Shown here: in pieces, positions 46,513 to 57,499 of the stretch
Numbering within the stretch: position 1 is the stretch's first letter
How the letters are laid out: each line of letters begins with the position of its first letter
Assembly (NCBI RefSeq): GCF_030730945.1
Contig: NZ_JAVAMS010000004.1
Coordinates: 62,001 to 126,000 of the forward strand
Origin: Aurantiacibacter poecillastricola
GTDB lineage: Bacteria > Pseudomonadota > Alphaproteobacteria > Sphingomonadales > Sphingomonadaceae
DNA length: 64,000 nt
Reading direction: 5' to 3'
Position numbers and translations under genes: made by a program
Notes under the pieces: generated by a model
Told to the model about the DNA's origin: nothing
Seen by the model: the letters and a program-made list of their open reading frames with translations, nothing else
Database searches by the model: none

Positions 46513-48661
46513 GCTTCTTGCGCGCGTGGCTCGATCGGCCGGCTCTCTTGCCGCCGTAGTGGCGTTGCTCGCCCATCCGCTGGCCGCGCAGGATCGGCAG
46601 GATACGCCGCGACTGGAAGACCTCATCCCCGATAGCGCGCTCGACAATCCTGTCGAATGGGCGGCCGACGGGGTGACCCCGGATGAGCGCGCCGAAGCGC
46701 AGGAGCAACAGCGCGACCCGCTCGATGCCGACGCGCCGCTTGCGGACATGCCGCTGATCACCGTCCCCTGGCCCGAGGACGTCGAACTGCCGCAACTCGC
46801 GCCCCTTGAGCAGGGTGAGGACGAGATCGAATTCGTCCAGTTCGAGGAAGAAGTCGAACGCGTCGTTACCGCGAGCGAGGAACGCATTTCCGACGAACTG
46901 GTACTGGTCTTCCCTTCGGAGCGCAGCCTGTTCCCCGAACGGGAGGAATTCCTAGAGCGGTTCGAGAGCCTTTCCACGATCGAGGCGCTGGACGACGACG
47001 AGAACATCGCCCGCCTCGCCGCACAGGCCCGCGAGGACGAGGCCTTGCTGGACCAACTGCTGGATATCTATGGCTATTTCGATGCGCAGCTGACGCGCAC
47101 GGTCGGCCAGATCGACCAGACCACGGATGTCGAGGTGGACCAGCCGGCCGTGCGGTTCGATATCGTCCCCGGTCCGCGATACACGGTGGGCGCCATCGAT
47201 CTCGGCAATCTCGAGGATGCGGGCGATCAGTACGAACCGCTTCGCCGGGCCTACGATATCGAGGTTGGCGACCCCGTATCGCTCGATGCCATCGAGGAAG
47301 AGCAGTACGATCTGGACATCGCGCTGGGCGAAAGCGGCTTCCCCTTTGCCGAGATCGAGCCGCCTTCCCTGCTGGTCGACCATGCCCGCCAGGAAGGCGA
47401 TATCACCATGCCGGTGGAGCCGAACGGTCGCTATCGCCTTGGCACCGTCGTCAGCTCCGATCCCGACTTCCTTTCCAGCCGCCATCTCACCCGCATCGCG
47501 CGCTGGGACGAGGGCGACATCTATCGGCGCAGCGACGAAGAGGATCTGCGCCGCGCAATGCTGGCAACGGGCCTTCTGGGCTCTGTCAGCCTGACGCCCG
47601 TCGTCGTCGAGGAACCGAGCAATGGCGAGCCCGGCGTCGTCAATATCGAGGCGGAAATGACGCAGGCGCCGCTGCGCACTATTGCGGGTAGCATCGGTTA
47701 CGGAACCGAGGAAGGCATCAGGCTGGAAGGTAGCTGGGAGCACCGCAACCTCTTCCCGCCCGAAGGCTCCCTGCGCGTACGCGGCATCGTCGGTACGCAG
47801 GAACAGCTCGCCGGCGTCACCTTCCGCAAGAACAACTTCTATGGCCGCGACCGCATCCTGACGGTGGACGCCTATGCCAGCACCATCGACTACGACGCAT
47901 ACGATGCCCGCACCGCCAGCCTGATCGGTACGTTCGAGCGGGTCAGCACCCTGCTCTTCCAGAAGGCGTTCAGCTGGTCGGTCGGACTGGAGCTGGTCGC
48001 CACGCAGGAAAGCGAGCGCGATGCCGAAGGTGTCGAGCTCGACCGCGAGACCTATTTCATCGCCGCCCTGCCGCTCTATGCCCAGCTCGACAATTCGGAC
48101 GACCTGCTCGATCCCACCGAGGGCTGGCGTCTCTCCGGCCGCCTCTCGCCGGAGATTTCCGACAACGAAGGCGTGCAGAGCTTCTACGTCCGTAGCCAGG
48201 TGGATGCGTCCTACTACCAGTCGGTTGGCGAGAACACCGTGTTGGCGGGCCGCGTACGCGTTGCGACGATTCCCGGCGCCCCGCTCGAGGCCATCGCCCC
48301 TTCGCGCAGGCTCTATGCCGGTGGCGGCGGATCGGTGCGCGGTTATGGCTACCGGCAGATCGGTCCCCTCAACGACACCGGCGATCCCCTTGGCGGGCGC
48401 AGCCTGGTCGAAGTCTCCGCCGAAGCGCGCATCGGGACCGGCTTCATGGACGGGGCGGTGAGTATCGTGCCCTTCATCGATGCAGGCTCCGTCGGGCTCG
48501 ACCCGACGCCCGATTTCGAGACGATCAAGTACGGCGCGGGCGTGGGCGTGCGCTATGACACCGGCTTCGGCCCGCTGCGCCTCGATGTTGCCGTGCCGCT
48601 CAACCCCGGCCCGAACGATAACTGGATCGCGGTCTATGTCGCGCTCGGACAAGCGTTCTGA
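46457..48661 (+). CDS. tamA: Translocation and assembly module subunit TamA
   Basis: 734 residues from the ATG at 46457, or 711 from a GTG at 46526; the hydrophobic stretch [18 protein letters not shown] supports either as a signal peptide. POTRA-like repeats occupy about 190-400, and an Omp85-type barrel follows with [12 protein letters not shown] (the conserved VRGY loop), PFIDAGSVG and a terminal aromatic (ALGQAF). TamA inserts autotransporter-like proteins together with TamB. It ends one base into tamB. Confidence 0.9.
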   Translation: MAERRIILRACKRNSSLPELLARVARSAGSLAAVVALLAHPLAAQDRQDTPRLEDLIPDSALDNPVEWAADGVTPDERAEAQEQQRDPLDADAPLADMPLITVPWPEDVELPQLAPLEQGEDEIEFVQFEEEVERVVTASEERISDELVLVFPSERSLFPEREEFLERFESLSTIEALDDDENIARLAAQAREDEALLDQLLDIYGYFDAQLTRTVGQIDQTTDVEVDQPAVRFDIVPGPRYTVGAIDLGNLEDAGDQYEPLRRAYDIEVGDPVSLDAIEEEQYDLDIALGESGFPFAEIEPPSLLVDHARQEGDITMPVEPNGRYRLGTVVSSDPDFLSSRHLTRIARWDEGDIYRRSDEEDLRRAMLATGLLGSVSLTPVVVEEPSNGEPGVVNIEAEMTQAPLRTIAGSIGYGTEEGIRLEGSWEHRNLFPPEGSLRVRGIVGTQEQLAGVTFRKNNFYGRDRILTVDAYASTIDYDAYDARTASLIGTFERVSTLLFQKAFSWSVGLELVATQESERDAEGVELDRETYFIAALPLYAQLDNSDDLLDPTEGWRLSGRLSPEISDNEGVQSFYVRSQVDASYYQSVGENTVLAGRVRVATIPGAPLEAIAPSRRLYAGGGGSVRGYGYRQIGPLNDTGDPLGGRSLVEVSAEARIGTGFMDGAVSIVPFIDAGSVGLDPTPDFETIKYGAGVGVRYDTGFGPLRLDVAVPLNPGPNDNWIAVYVALGQAF

Positions 48662-51600
48662 TGGCGGATGCGGCCCATCTGGACGAGCACGGCGAGGACA
48701 CCCGCGCCGGGCACAGGAAGCGGACCATTCCGCTGCAGATCCTCAAGGGGATAGGCTGGCTGCTGGCCGGGATCCTCGCGCTGATCGTGCTGGTGATCGT
48801 GTTCCTGCATACGCCGCCGGGCCGCCAGTTCATAGTCGACCAGATCGCCAAGGTTGCGCCTGCTTCGGGCCTGCGCGTCGAGGTTGGCGAGATCGACGGT
48901 TCCGTCCTCTGGAGCAGCACGCTTTACGATGTGCGCCTTTATGACGCGAACGATACGCTGTTCCTGGAAGTGCCGACGATCGACCTCAACTGGCGCCCCC
49001 ACAGGTGGTTCACCAGCGGTCTCGACGTTCGTCACCTGGTGCTGACCGACGGCATTCTCTACGCCGCTCCCGAGCTTGAGCCGGGCGATCCCGATGCACC
49101 GATCCTTCCCGATTTCGACATCCGCGTGGATCGCTTCGTCATTGACGACCTCACCGTGGCGGAAGGCCTGCTGGGAGAGCAGCGGGTTATCGATTTTACT
49201 GCCGAGGCCGATATACGCGACGGCCGCGTTTTCCTGGACGCCGATGGCGAGTTCGGCGGCGGCGACGAGTTCGCTGCGCTCGTCCTTGCCGAACCCGATG
49301 GCGACCTGTTCGATATCGATGTCAGCTGGCAAGCGCCGCAAGGCGGCTTCCTCGCCACGATGGTGGGCGCAGAGGAAGACCTTGCCATCGATATCGAGGG
49401 CGACGGTACCTGGACCTCGTGGGAAGGTGACTTGCTGGCGGTGCAGGGCGGGGAGGAGCTACTCGACTTCGACCTCTATAACGAGAGTGGCCAGTATCGC
49501 CTTGTCGGGCGAGCGCGCCCCTCTGCCTACCTGGAAGGCCTGCCCGAACGCGCGCTGGGCGACAATGTCATGCTCACGGCGTCGGGCACGCTGGAGGAAT
49601 CCGTGCTGGAGGGCAGTTTCGTGCTGCGCGGTCGCGGCGTAAACGTCGATGGCGAGGGCGCGGTAGACCTTGCGGACAATCGCTTCGATGATTTTGCCGT
49701 TGCGGCGCAATTGCTCGATCCCACGCTGTTTTCCGAAGACGTGGCGCTCAACGGTTTGACGCTGGATGCCACGCTGGATGGCCCGTTCCGCGATCTCGTC
49801 GTGCCCCATACGCTGGCGGTCGAGGAGATCGACGCCGGCGGAATTATCGTCAGCGACGTCGTGCAGGCGGGCACGCTGGTCTTCGATGGCTCGCGTGTGA
49901 CCATACCGCTGGATGCTCAGGTAGGCCGGATCGTCAGCGGCAACGAATTATTCGACCCGCGCCTCGTCAACGGCGATCTGGACGGAACGATCGTTTACGC
50001 GGGTGGGGAGATCCTGTCCGACGACCTCGCCGTGCAGTTCCAGGGGCTGCGCGCGCGGCTTGGTCTTGTCAGCGACCTTGAAACCGGCCTTACGCGGGTG
50101 AACGGTCCGGTGAACATCGCGAACCTCACTTTCGACAATGTTGGCGTGATCGACGCCGGAGCGCAGATCCGCTTCCGCATCGGCGGCGATGCGCCCTGGT
50201 TGCTGCGCGCAGAGGTGCAGGGCGTGGTGGAAGAAGTCACCAACTCGACCATCGCCAACATCGCTGGCGAGGACATCCGCTTCGATGGCGGCGTGGTGCT
50301 GGGCGGAGAGCAGCCGCTCGTTTTCCAGAACTTCGACCTTAACGCACCGCTCGTAACCGCTACGCTGGACGGGCGAATAGACGATGACGGAACCTCGGTC
50401 GCGGGCCGCGGCGAACATGTCGAATACGGGCCTTTCACGATCGAGGCGACGCTGGCCGACGATGGCCCGCGCGCAGTGCTGGTGCTCGCCAACCCGCTCC
50501 CGGCAGCCGGCCTTACGGACGTGCGCGTAGCCCTTACGCCATCGGAAGATGGCTTCAACATCGAGACCAGCGGCGGATCGCTGCTCGGCCCGTTCGATGG
50601 CGAGCTTGGGCTGCAACTGGCCGACAATGGTGATACCGCCATCCGCATCGACAGGCTGGATGTCGCCGATACGCGCGTCAGCGGAACGCTCGACCTGGTC
50701 GAGGGCGGAGTGGCTGGCGCGCTCGACGTCAGCCGCGGCGGGCTCGACGGCACGATCGATCTCGCCGTGCGCAATGGCGGGCAGGGCTTCGACATCGAGC
50801 TGGTTGCAGACAATGCCCGCTTTGGCGGCGAGACGCCCATCTTGATCCGCAGCGGCTCCGTGGATGCGAGCGGACTGATCGCAGAGGGCAACACCACGGT
50901 GATGGGCAATGCCAACCTCCGGGGCCTCTCCTACGGCAACCTCTTCATAGGCCGTCTCGCGGCACAGGCGGAGATCGCCAATGGCACCGGCAGTTTCGAC
51001 GCTGCCATTACCGGGCAGCGCGGCAGCAGTTTCGAGCTGCTGGTGAACGGTCGCATCGCTCCCGAACGGATCGCGGTGGCTCTCGAAGGCTCCTATGCCG
51101 GGCGCGATCTTTCCATGCCGCGCCGCGCGGTGCTCACCAGCATGGACGGGGGCGGCTGGGAGTTGCAGCGCTCGCAGATCAGCTATGGCCCCGGCTTCAT
51201 CATCGCCAGCGGCCAGTTCGGCGGCGAAGGGCCGCTACAAGGGCGCGTCGCATTCTCCGACATGCCTCTGGGCTTGCTGGGTGCGCTGTCGGGCGACCTG
51301 GGCATCGGCGGCAGCATTTCGGGCGTCGTAGAGGTGAGCGAAGGCGCGAATTCCATGCCCGTGGGCGAGGCGCGGCTTATGGTTGACGATCTCACCCGCT
51401 CCAGCCTGCTGCTGACTTCCGAACCCATCGACATCGCGCTGGTGGCCGACCTTTCGGAAACGCTGCTCCAGGCGCGCGCGGTCATGTCCGATAGCGGCAC
51501 CGCCGATGGCCGCCTGCAGGCGCGCATTGCCAACCTGCCGCAATCGGGCGCACTGACGGACAGGCTCTACAATGGCGACCTGTTCGGCCAGTTCCGTTTC

Positions 51601-52875
51601 AACGGCTCGGCGGCCGCACTGTGGCGTCTTGCGGCTATCGACCTGCTCGACATGACCGGGGACATCTCGGTTGCCGCCAATTTGCGCGGATCGCTGGGAG
51701 ACCCGCAGGTGCGAGGTTCCCTCAATGGCGACGACCTGCGCGTGCGCAGTTCGCTGACCGGTACCAACATCACCGGCGTGGAGGCGAGGGGCACCTTCAC
51801 CGGTTCGCGCCTCGCTCTCACCCGCTTTGCCGGCACCGCCCCCAATGGCGGACGCGTTTCGGGCAGCGGGACGGTCGACCTGTCGGACATTTCTGCCGCG
51901 CGCGGGCCGCAGATCGACCTGCGTCTGGCAGCGATCAATGCTGAGATCCTCGACCTTGAAGGCATGGGCGCGACAGTGACCGGTCCGATGCGCATCGTCT
52001 CGAACGGCGTTGGCGGCACCATTGCCGGGCGCCTGGAGGCAACCAGCGCCCGCTGGATGCTGGGTGGTTCGGAAGCAGCGGTGGAACTGCCGAGCATCGA
52101 GATCAACGAAGTCAACCTGCCCCCCGACCGGCGCCCATCCGCGGCCGCGCAAAGCCCGTGGAACTTCCTCATCGATGTGCGCGCGCCCGGCGGCATCCGG
52201 GTGGAAGGCATGGGGCTCGACAGCGAATGGCGGACCGAGAACCTGCTGCTGCGCGGCACTACCGACGATCCGCGCGTGGGCGGGCAGGTCTCCATCGTGC
52301 CGCGACAGGGCTTCTACTCCTTTGCCGGCACCCGGTTCGAGATTACCCGCGGCGAGATCGACTTCGACCGGAACGTCCCCATCGATCCGCGCATCGACCT
52401 GACGGCGGAAACCGAAGTGAATGGCCTTTCGGTCGAGGTAAACGTTACCGGCAATGCCAGTCAGCCCGCCATCGCGTTCTCCTCCACGCCGGCCCTGCCC
52501 GAGGAGGAACTGCTGGCCCGCCTGCTGTTCGGGGGCTCCATCACCGATCTGTCCGCTACCGACGCGCTGCAACTTGGCGCCGCTGTGGCATCGCTCCGCG
52601 GCGGGGGCGGCGTGGGTCCGATCAACCAGCTCAGGAATGCCATCGGCCTGGACCGACTGCGCATCATCCCCTCCGACCCGGCGCTCGATCGTGGCACGGC
52701 GGTAGCGCTGGGCAAGAATTTCGGGCGCCGCTTCTATGCCGAGATCATTACCGACGGCGCTGGCTACAATGCCAGCGAGCTGGAGTTCCGCGTAACGAGC
52801 TGGCTGAACCTGCTGGCAACGGTCAGCACGATCGGACGCCACCAGGCTGCTGCGGAGTATCGACGGGACTACTAG
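48661..52875 (+). CDS. tamB: Translocation and assembly module subunit TamB
   Basis: 1404 residues. N-terminal anchor LKGIGWLLAGILALIVLVIVFL, then a long series of beta-rich repeats spanning the periplasm, and the conserved C-terminal DUF490 domain (LSVEVNVTGNASQPAI, LPEEELLARLLFGGS, RLRIIPSDPALDRGTAVALGKN). With TamA it links inner and outer membranes for outer-membrane protein or lipid transport. It overlaps the tamA stop by one base. Confidence 0.94.
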   Translation: MADAAHLDEHGEDTRAGHRKRTIPLQILKGIGWLLAGILALIVLVIVFLHTPPGRQFIVDQIAKVAPASGLRVEVGEIDGSVLWSSTLYDVRLYDANDTLFLEVPTIDLNWRPHRWFTSGLDVRHLVLTDGILYAAPELEPGDPDAPILPDFDIRVDRFVIDDLTVAEGLLGEQRVIDFTAEADIRDGRVFLDADGEFGGGDEFAALVLAEPDGDLFDIDVSWQAPQGGFLATMVGAEEDLAIDIEGDGTWTSWEGDLLAVQGGEELLDFDLYNESGQYRLVGRARPSAYLEGLPERALGDNVMLTASGTLEESVLEGSFVLRGRGVNVDGEGAVDLADNRFDDFAVAAQLLDPTLFSEDVALNGLTLDATLDGPFRDLVVPHTLAVEEIDAGGIIVSDVVQAGTLVFDGSRVTIPLDAQVGRIVSGNELFDPRLVNGDLDGTIVYAGGEILSDDLAVQFQGLRARLGLVSDLETGLTRVNGPVNIANLTFDNVGVIDAGAQIRFRIGGDAPWLLRAEVQGVVEEVTNSTIANIAGEDIRFDGGVVLGGEQPLVFQNFDLNAPLVTATLDGRIDDDGTSVAGRGEHVEYGPFTIEATLADDGPRAVLVLANPLPAAGLTDVRVALTPSEDGFNIETSGGSLLGPFDGELGLQLADNGDTAIRIDRLDVADTRVSGTLDLVEGGVAGALDVSRGGLDGTIDLAVRNGGQGFDIELVADNARFGGETPILIRSGSVDASGLIAEGNTTVMGNANLRGLSYGNLFIGRLAAQAEIANGTGSFDAAITGQRGSSFELLVNGRIAPERIAVALEGSYAGRDLSMPRRAVLTSMDGGGWELQRSQISYGPGFIIASGQFGGEGPLQGRVAFSDMPLGLLGALSGDLGIGGSISGVVEVSEGANSMPVGEARLMVDDLTRSSLLLTSEPIDIALVADLSETLLQARAVMSDSGTADGRLQARIANLPQSGALTDRLYNGDLFGQFRFNGSAAALWRLAAIDLLDMTGDISVAANLRGSLGDPQVRGSLNGDDLRVRSSLTGTNITGVEARGTFTGSRLALTRFAGTAPNGGRVSGSGTVDLSDISAARGPQIDLRLAAINAEILDLEGMGATVTGPMRIVSNGVGGTIAGRLEATSARWMLGGSEAAVELPSIEINEVNLPPDRRPSAAAQSPWNFLIDVRAPGGIRVEGMGLDSEWRTENLLLRGTTDDPRVGGQVSIVPRQGFYSFAGTRFEITRGEIDFDRNVPIDPRIDLTAETEVNGLSVEVNVTGNASQPAIAFSSTPALPEEELLARLLFGGSITDLSATDALQLGAAVASLRGGGGVGPINQLRNAIGLDRLRIIPSDPALDRGTAVALGKNFGRRFYAEIITDGAGYNASELEFRVTSWLNLLATVSTIGRHQAAAEYRRDY

Positions 52876-52895
52876 GCCCGCCTGAGGGCATGAGA

Positions 52896-52928
52896 AAGGG
52901 GAGCGGCCCTGTGTGGACGGCTCCCCTT
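52896..52928. terminator. Probable rho-independent terminator after tamB
   Basis: AAGGGGAGC and GCTCCCCTT form a 9-bp stem around a 15-base loop, between tamB and the convergent fasciclin gene. The T-run is short. Confidence 0.6.
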
Positions 52929-52954
52929 CGTGCATTGCGCCGGTGAGGGCGTTC

Positions 52955-53509
52955 CTAAGCTGGCTGGTCGATCGTCTTCAGGAGGCCATCGACAGGAAAT
53001 ACCGCGCCGTTAGGTCCTTGCAGGACCGTGCCGCTGACGCTTGCTTCCGAACCATCGGAACTCGCCACCCGCAGGTTCTCTGCGTCGCCCGTGAAGGTGA
53101 GCGTACCCGATCCCATGGTCTGCATCTCGACCGCGCCGCCTGTCGAGGCGATGGCTGCGGCAATATCCTCGCGCGTGAGATGGCCGGGCACGATATGCTC
53201 GCGCAGGATGGCGGCACGCGCGGCGCCCGCATCTACGCTTCCCAGCTCCACATTCAGTCCATCGTAAGCGGCATTGGTGGGAGCGAAGACGGTGTAGGGA
53301 ACGGAGCCATCGAACATGGGCCTGAGGCCCGCATCGTCGAACAGGTCGGCGCTGGTCGACAGGCTCTCATCGCCCGACATCAGTGCGGCAAGCGTCCTGG
53401 TCTCGTCGACCTCGCTGGCAATTGCCTGTTCGCTCGTTTCAGCGCCGCAGGCAGCAAGGGGCAACGCGCTGCACGCCGCAAACGCCGTAAGGAAAGGCCG
53501 CTTCGTCAT
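52955..53509 (-). CDS. Fasciclin-domain lipoprotein
   Basis: 184 residues from the ATG at 53509. A lipoprotein signal ends LAAC. The fasciclin motif is SVPYTVFAPTNAAYD (H1 box) with LREHIVPGHLTREDI and the H2-like FPVDGLLKTID. FAS1 domains mediate cell-surface adhesion. First of a three-gene minus-strand group. Confidence 0.87.
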   Translation of the reverse strand: MTKRPFLTAFAACSALPLAACGAETSEQAIASEVDETRTLAALMSGDESLSTSADLFDDAGLRPMFDGSVPYTVFAPTNAAYDGLNVELGSVDAGAARAAILREHIVPGHLTREDIAAAIASTGGAVEMQTMGSGTLTFTGDAENLRVASSDGSEASVSGTVLQGPNGAVFPVDGLLKTIDQPA

Positions 53510-53525
53510 TATCTCGCTCTCTCTC

Positions 53526-54572
53526 TCAGACCAGAAGTTCGATGGCAGCGGAAACGAGCCGCGTTGCTGGATCGATTTCGTACACATAGCCATCGCTGTA
53601 GCGATACATGGCGTCCGGCCGGTCGTAATAGCGATCGCGGTAGCCATAGGGTACGTTGTAGACGTCATAGCCTTGCGGCATTCGTTGACCGACGGTGAAA
53701 TCGTCTCCCGTCAGCAGCGCGGCGATGGAGGTGATCGCCGCCGTTTCGGGGTCCAGCCGATAGATCACATTATCGGTATAGCGATAACGGTCGCGCCCGC
53801 CGAGGCCGTAATAGTCTTCGTAATAGGCCGGCATGCGCGAGTAGCGATAGTCGTCCGGCCAGACATTGCCGATGGACATGGCTCCGCCAAGAAGCGGAAT
53901 ATAGCCCGCAATACCGCCGTCGCGGCCCAGGCGCATCAGGTATCCGTCGTCATAGAAATAGCGCGAGCTGCGATCGGCGAACAGGTCGCCGATGCCCCAC
54001 CAGTCGGGCGCGTAGCTGGAATAGCGGTAGCGATCCTTGCGTGCCTGCCCAGGGGGCTGGCAGCCATTGCGCTTCCTGGCAAGGCCGGGCGGACACCCTT
54101 CCGCGATGCTGCGCGAAGTGCGACGGAAATCGTAATAGGACGGTCCGTCATAGTCGATGGAAACGCGGTCTCTTGCGCTGCCGCGCTCCCCGTTCGCATT
54201 GCCGGCATTGCCCTTGAAGATCGATCCGCCACCATTGTTGCCGTCATTACCACGCGCGACAGGCGGGCCACCGCGGTCGGAGTTTCCGCGATTGGCGTTT
54301 CCGTCATTGCTGCTGGCATTACCGTTACCGCGAGCCTGCGGAGGAGGGCCTCCACGCTGCTCGTTTCCTCTCGCCTGGCCTTGTCCACCACCGTTGTTGC
54401 CGCGCTCGGCTTTGTTGCCGCCGCCGCCGCCATTGCCCGGATTGGACGGGCCGGCCTGCGCGGGCGGACCGCTGCGATTGCCATTATTGCCGTTGCCGTT
54501 TCCGTTGCCCTGCGCGAGAACCGGCATCGCGCCAAGCGCGAGGGCGGATACTGTAGCGACCCAGATCTTCAT
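53526..54572 (-). CDS. Gly/Asn-rich secreted protein of unknown function
   Basis: 348 residues. Signal peptide ending PVLAQ, then about 110 residues of low-complexity Gly, Asn, Pro and Ala (GNGNGNGNNGNRSGPP and similar), then a Cys-containing motif CPPGLARKRNGCQPPGQARK, and a Tyr/Asp/Arg-rich C-terminal half with repeated YRYSD, YRYTD type segments. Such composition suggests an extracellular matrix or envelope protein. The motif CPPGLA-x-N-x-C-x-PPGQA is also seen in exported proteins of related bacteria, from memory. Function unknown. Confidence 0.7.
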   Translation of the reverse strand: MKIWVATVSALALGAMPVLAQGNGNGNGNNGNRSGPPAQAGPSNPGNGGGGGNKAERGNNGGGQGQARGNEQRGGPPPQARGNGNASSNDGNANRGNSDRGGPPVARGNDGNNGGGSIFKGNAGNANGERGSARDRVSIDYDGPSYYDFRRTSRSIAEGCPPGLARKRNGCQPPGQARKDRYRYSSYAPDWWGIGDLFADRSSRYFYDDGYLMRLGRDGGIAGYIPLLGGAMSIGNVWPDDYRYSRMPAYYEDYYGLGGRDRYRYTDNVIYRLDPETAAITSIAALLTGDDFTVGQRMPQGYDVYNVPYGYRDRYYDRPDAMYRYSDGYVYEIDPATRLVSAAIELLV

Positions 54573-54642
54573 CTGCTTTCTCCTTGGTGCGAGGGAAACG
54601 GGCGATGCCGAAGCCCGTTCCGCAGCCCGCCACCTGCAGCTG

Positions 54643-55248
54643 TCAGGTGTTGCGCTTGCGGTACAGTGCAGCCTCCGCGGCGCGGCGCCTGACCAGGCCT
54701 TTCATCACGCGTCCGCCAGCATGGCACCAGCGCGCGAATTCTTCCGCAGCGCCCGCATGATCGCCGGCCTTGTGCTTCCTTGTGAGCGTAGCCCGGGCGA
54801 TGGCACCGGTATTGTAATGGAAGCTCACCAGTGCATCGAACTGGAACTGGGTGGTAGGCGCAAGGTCCAGCGCATTGGCGACCTGCGCTGCGTAACGTTC
54901 CAGATCGGCCTCGAGCCGGGCGTCGCAGGCATCCTGCGTCCACACCGTGCCCGGGCCAATGCCGGGACCGGTCGCGCCCCAGCCGATCGTCCATGGATCG
55001 CCGCCGGTACCCGGATCGGGATAGGCCTCGACCTGTGCGTCTCGCCGTATCTTCGCGCAGCCTTCGAATCGCTTGATGAGAGCGATACCCTCGGGCCCGA
55101 CGGTGCGCAGGGCAGCGGAACCTGGAACACCTGGAACACAGTCCTGGGGTAGATTGTCGGCGGCGGCGTCGATCGCATCGACCTCGGCCTGGGTGAAACC
55201 GCGGCCGAGGATGCGGCGGACAGTATCGAAAAGGGGTTTGCGGGTCAT
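54643..55248 (-). CDS. GH24 lysozyme (phage endolysin-like)
   Basis: 201 residues. After a ~55-residue N-terminal segment, the lysozyme core has LIKRFEGC with the catalytic Glu, then TIGWGATG, and FDALVSFHYNTGAI, LYRKRNT at the end. It cleaves peptidoglycan. No signal peptide and no phage genes are near it; holin and tail genes are absent. Probably a domesticated endolysin or a cell-wall lysozyme used with a separate export route. Confidence 0.88.
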   Translation of the reverse strand: MTRKPLFDTVRRILGRGFTQAEVDAIDAAADNLPQDCVPGVPGSAALRTVGPEGIALIKRFEGCAKIRRDAQVEAYPDPGTGGDPWTIGWGATGPGIGPGTVWTQDACDARLEADLERYAAQVANALDLAPTTQFQFDALVSFHYNTGAIARATLTRKHKAGDHAGAAEEFARWCHAGGRVMKGLVRRRAAEAALYRKRNT

Positions 55249-55332
55249 CGAAGAGCCTCGTTCTTCCGTGAAATGGGGCCCTCGCGCTAGGTATCGTAAT
55301 GAATTGTAGGAAAGAAGGATCTGCCAACAAGA

Positions 55333-55358
55333 AGGCCGCCCGGTTTCCCGAGCGGCCT
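55333..55358 (-). terminator. Rho-independent terminator after glnA
   Basis: AGGCCGC pairs with GCGGCCT, extended by CGG/CCG after one C-A mismatch, loop TTTC. Followed on the minus strand by TTCTTGTT. It lies downstream of glnA. Confidence 0.75.
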
Positions 55359-55389
55359 CCCGAACCCTGTAGCGTGACGAACGCGTTGC

Positions 55390-56799
55390 TTACGAGCTGT
55401 AATACATGTCGAATTCGACCGGCGAGGGCGTGGTTTCGAAGCGGATAACGTCTTCCCACTTGAGGTCCATGTAGGCCTCGATCTGGTCCTTCGTGAACAC
55501 GTCGCCCTTCAGCAGGAAGTCCATGTCGTCGCGCAGGGCGAGCAGGGCTTCGCGCAAGCTGCCGCACACGGTCGGCACGTCGGCCAGTTCGGCGGGCGGC
55601 AGGTCGTAGAGGTTCTTGTCCATCGCGTCGCCCGGATGGATCTTGTTCTCGATCCCGTCGAGACCGGCCATCATCAGCGCGGCGAAGGAGAGGTAGGGGT
55701 TGGCGAGCGGATCCGGGAAGCGGAACTCCACGCGCTTGGCCTTCTCGCCCGAGCCGTAGGGAATGCGGCAGGAGGCCGAGCGGTTGCGGGCCGAATAGGC
55801 CAGCAGCACGGGTGCCTCGAAGCCCGGCACCAGTCGCTTGTAGCTGTTGGTGGTCGGGTTGGTGAAGGCGTTGAGGGCCTTGGCGTGCTTGATGACACCG
55901 CCGATGTAATAGAGGCAGGTTTCCGACAGGCCAGCATATTCATTGCCCGCGAAAGTCGGCTTGCCGTCCTTCCAGATCGACATGTGGGTATGCATGCCCG
56001 AGCCGTTATCGTCCTTGATCGGCTTGGGCATGAAGGTCGCGGTCTTGCCATAGGCATGGGCGACCTGCTGCACGACATACTTGTAGACCTGCACGCGGTC
56101 GGCGGTTTCGGTCAGCGTGCCGAAGGTGATGCCGAGCTCGTGCTGGGCGGAGGCGACCTCGTGATGGTGCTTGTCCATCGGCAGGCCCATTTCCATCATC
56201 GTGCTTACCATTTCGGCACGGATGTCCATCGCGCTGTCCACCGGCGCGACGGGGAAGTAGCCGCCCTTGGCGCGCGGGCGGTGGCCCATATTGCCCATTT
56301 CCATCTCGGTGGAGGAATTGGTCGGCAGCTCGACATCGTCGATCTGGAAGCCCGAGCCGGCATAGCCATCCTCGAAGCGCACGTCGTCGAACATGAAGAA
56401 TTCGGGTTCCGGGCCGACGAAGATGGTGTCGCCGATGCCGGTGCTCTTCAGATAGGCCTCGGCGCGCTTGGCGGTGGAGCGCGGGTCGCGGGCGTAGAGT
56501 TCGCCGTTCGAGGGCTCCACTATGTCGCAGAAGATAACCATCATCGGCGTGGCGCTGAAGGGATCAACATAGACCGCGTCGAGGTCGGGCTTCAGGATCA
56601 TGTCGGATTCGTTGATGGTCTTCCAGCCCTCGATCGAGGAGCCGTCGAACATCATGCCTTCTTCCAGCATGTCCTCGTCAACGACATTGGCGCACATGGA
56701 GAGGTGCTGCCACTTGCCCTTGGGGTCGGTGAAGCGGACATCGACCCATTCGATCTCCTCGTCCTTGATGCGCTTCACGATATCCGATGCACTGGCCAT
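55390..56799 (-). CDS. glnA: Glutamine synthetase type I
   Basis: 469 residues. [26 protein letters not shown] and [16 protein letters not shown] are the ATP/glutamate motifs, and the Tyr in [10 protein letters not shown] is the usual adenylylation site, so regulation by GlnE is expected. Makes glutamine from glutamate and ammonium. It follows glnB by 71 bases in the same operon. Confidence 0.97.
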   Translation of the reverse strand: MASASDIVKRIKDEEIEWVDVRFTDPKGKWQHLSMCANVVDEDMLEEGMMFDGSSIEGWKTINESDMILKPDLDAVYVDPFSATPMMVIFCDIVEPSNGELYARDPRSTAKRAEAYLKSTGIGDTIFVGPEPEFFMFDDVRFEDGYAGSGFQIDDVELPTNSSTEMEMGNMGHRPRAKGGYFPVAPVDSAMDIRAEMVSTMMEMGLPMDKHHHEVASAQHELGITFGTLTETADRVQVYKYVVQQVAHAYGKTATFMPKPIKDDNGSGMHTHMSIWKDGKPTFAGNEYAGLSETCLYYIGGVIKHAKALNAFTNPTTNSYKRLVPGFEAPVLLAYSARNRSASCRIPYGSGEKAKRVEFRFPDPLANPYLSFAALMMAGLDGIENKIHPGDAMDKNLYDLPPAELADVPTVCGSLREALLALRDDMDFLLKGDVFTKDQIEAYMDLKWEDVIRFETTPSPVEFDMYYSS

Positions 56800-56870
56800 G
56801 ATTATCCTTCCTTGGGTTTGAACGGTTGTCTTGTTGTCTGGCGGTGATCCGCCGGTCGGTTTGCCGCTAA

Positions 56871-57305
<435 letters not shown>

Positions 57306-57454
57306 GCGCGTCTGCCGAGAGAGGTAGACAATCGCAGGCCGATGCGAAAGGGCGGATTCGCAACGATTGCGCGATCGCGCCGGGCCTGGCGGCAATCAAA
57401 TTGCGCCACTTGGCTTCGCCGGACACGGTGGCGAATGATCCTTTTGCAGGCAAC

Positions 57455-57475
57455 GCTGCCCAAAAAGCGGGCAGC
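57455..57475 (-). terminator. Weak hairpin after argC
   Basis: GCTGCCC pairs with GGGCAGC around a seven-base loop containing five A residues (T on the argC strand), 25 bases after argC. There is no following T-run, so it may be only a weak terminator. The surrounding 290-base gap between glnB and argC shows nothing else besides the sigma-54-like site. Confidence 0.35.
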
Positions 57476-57499
57476 ATGGCGATGGTGGCGATTGGAAGG

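Noticed and set aside
54643-55248. Prophage remnant around the lysozyme
   Set aside because: No integrase, holin, tail or terminase genes lie nearby; flanking genes are ordinary chromosomal genes.
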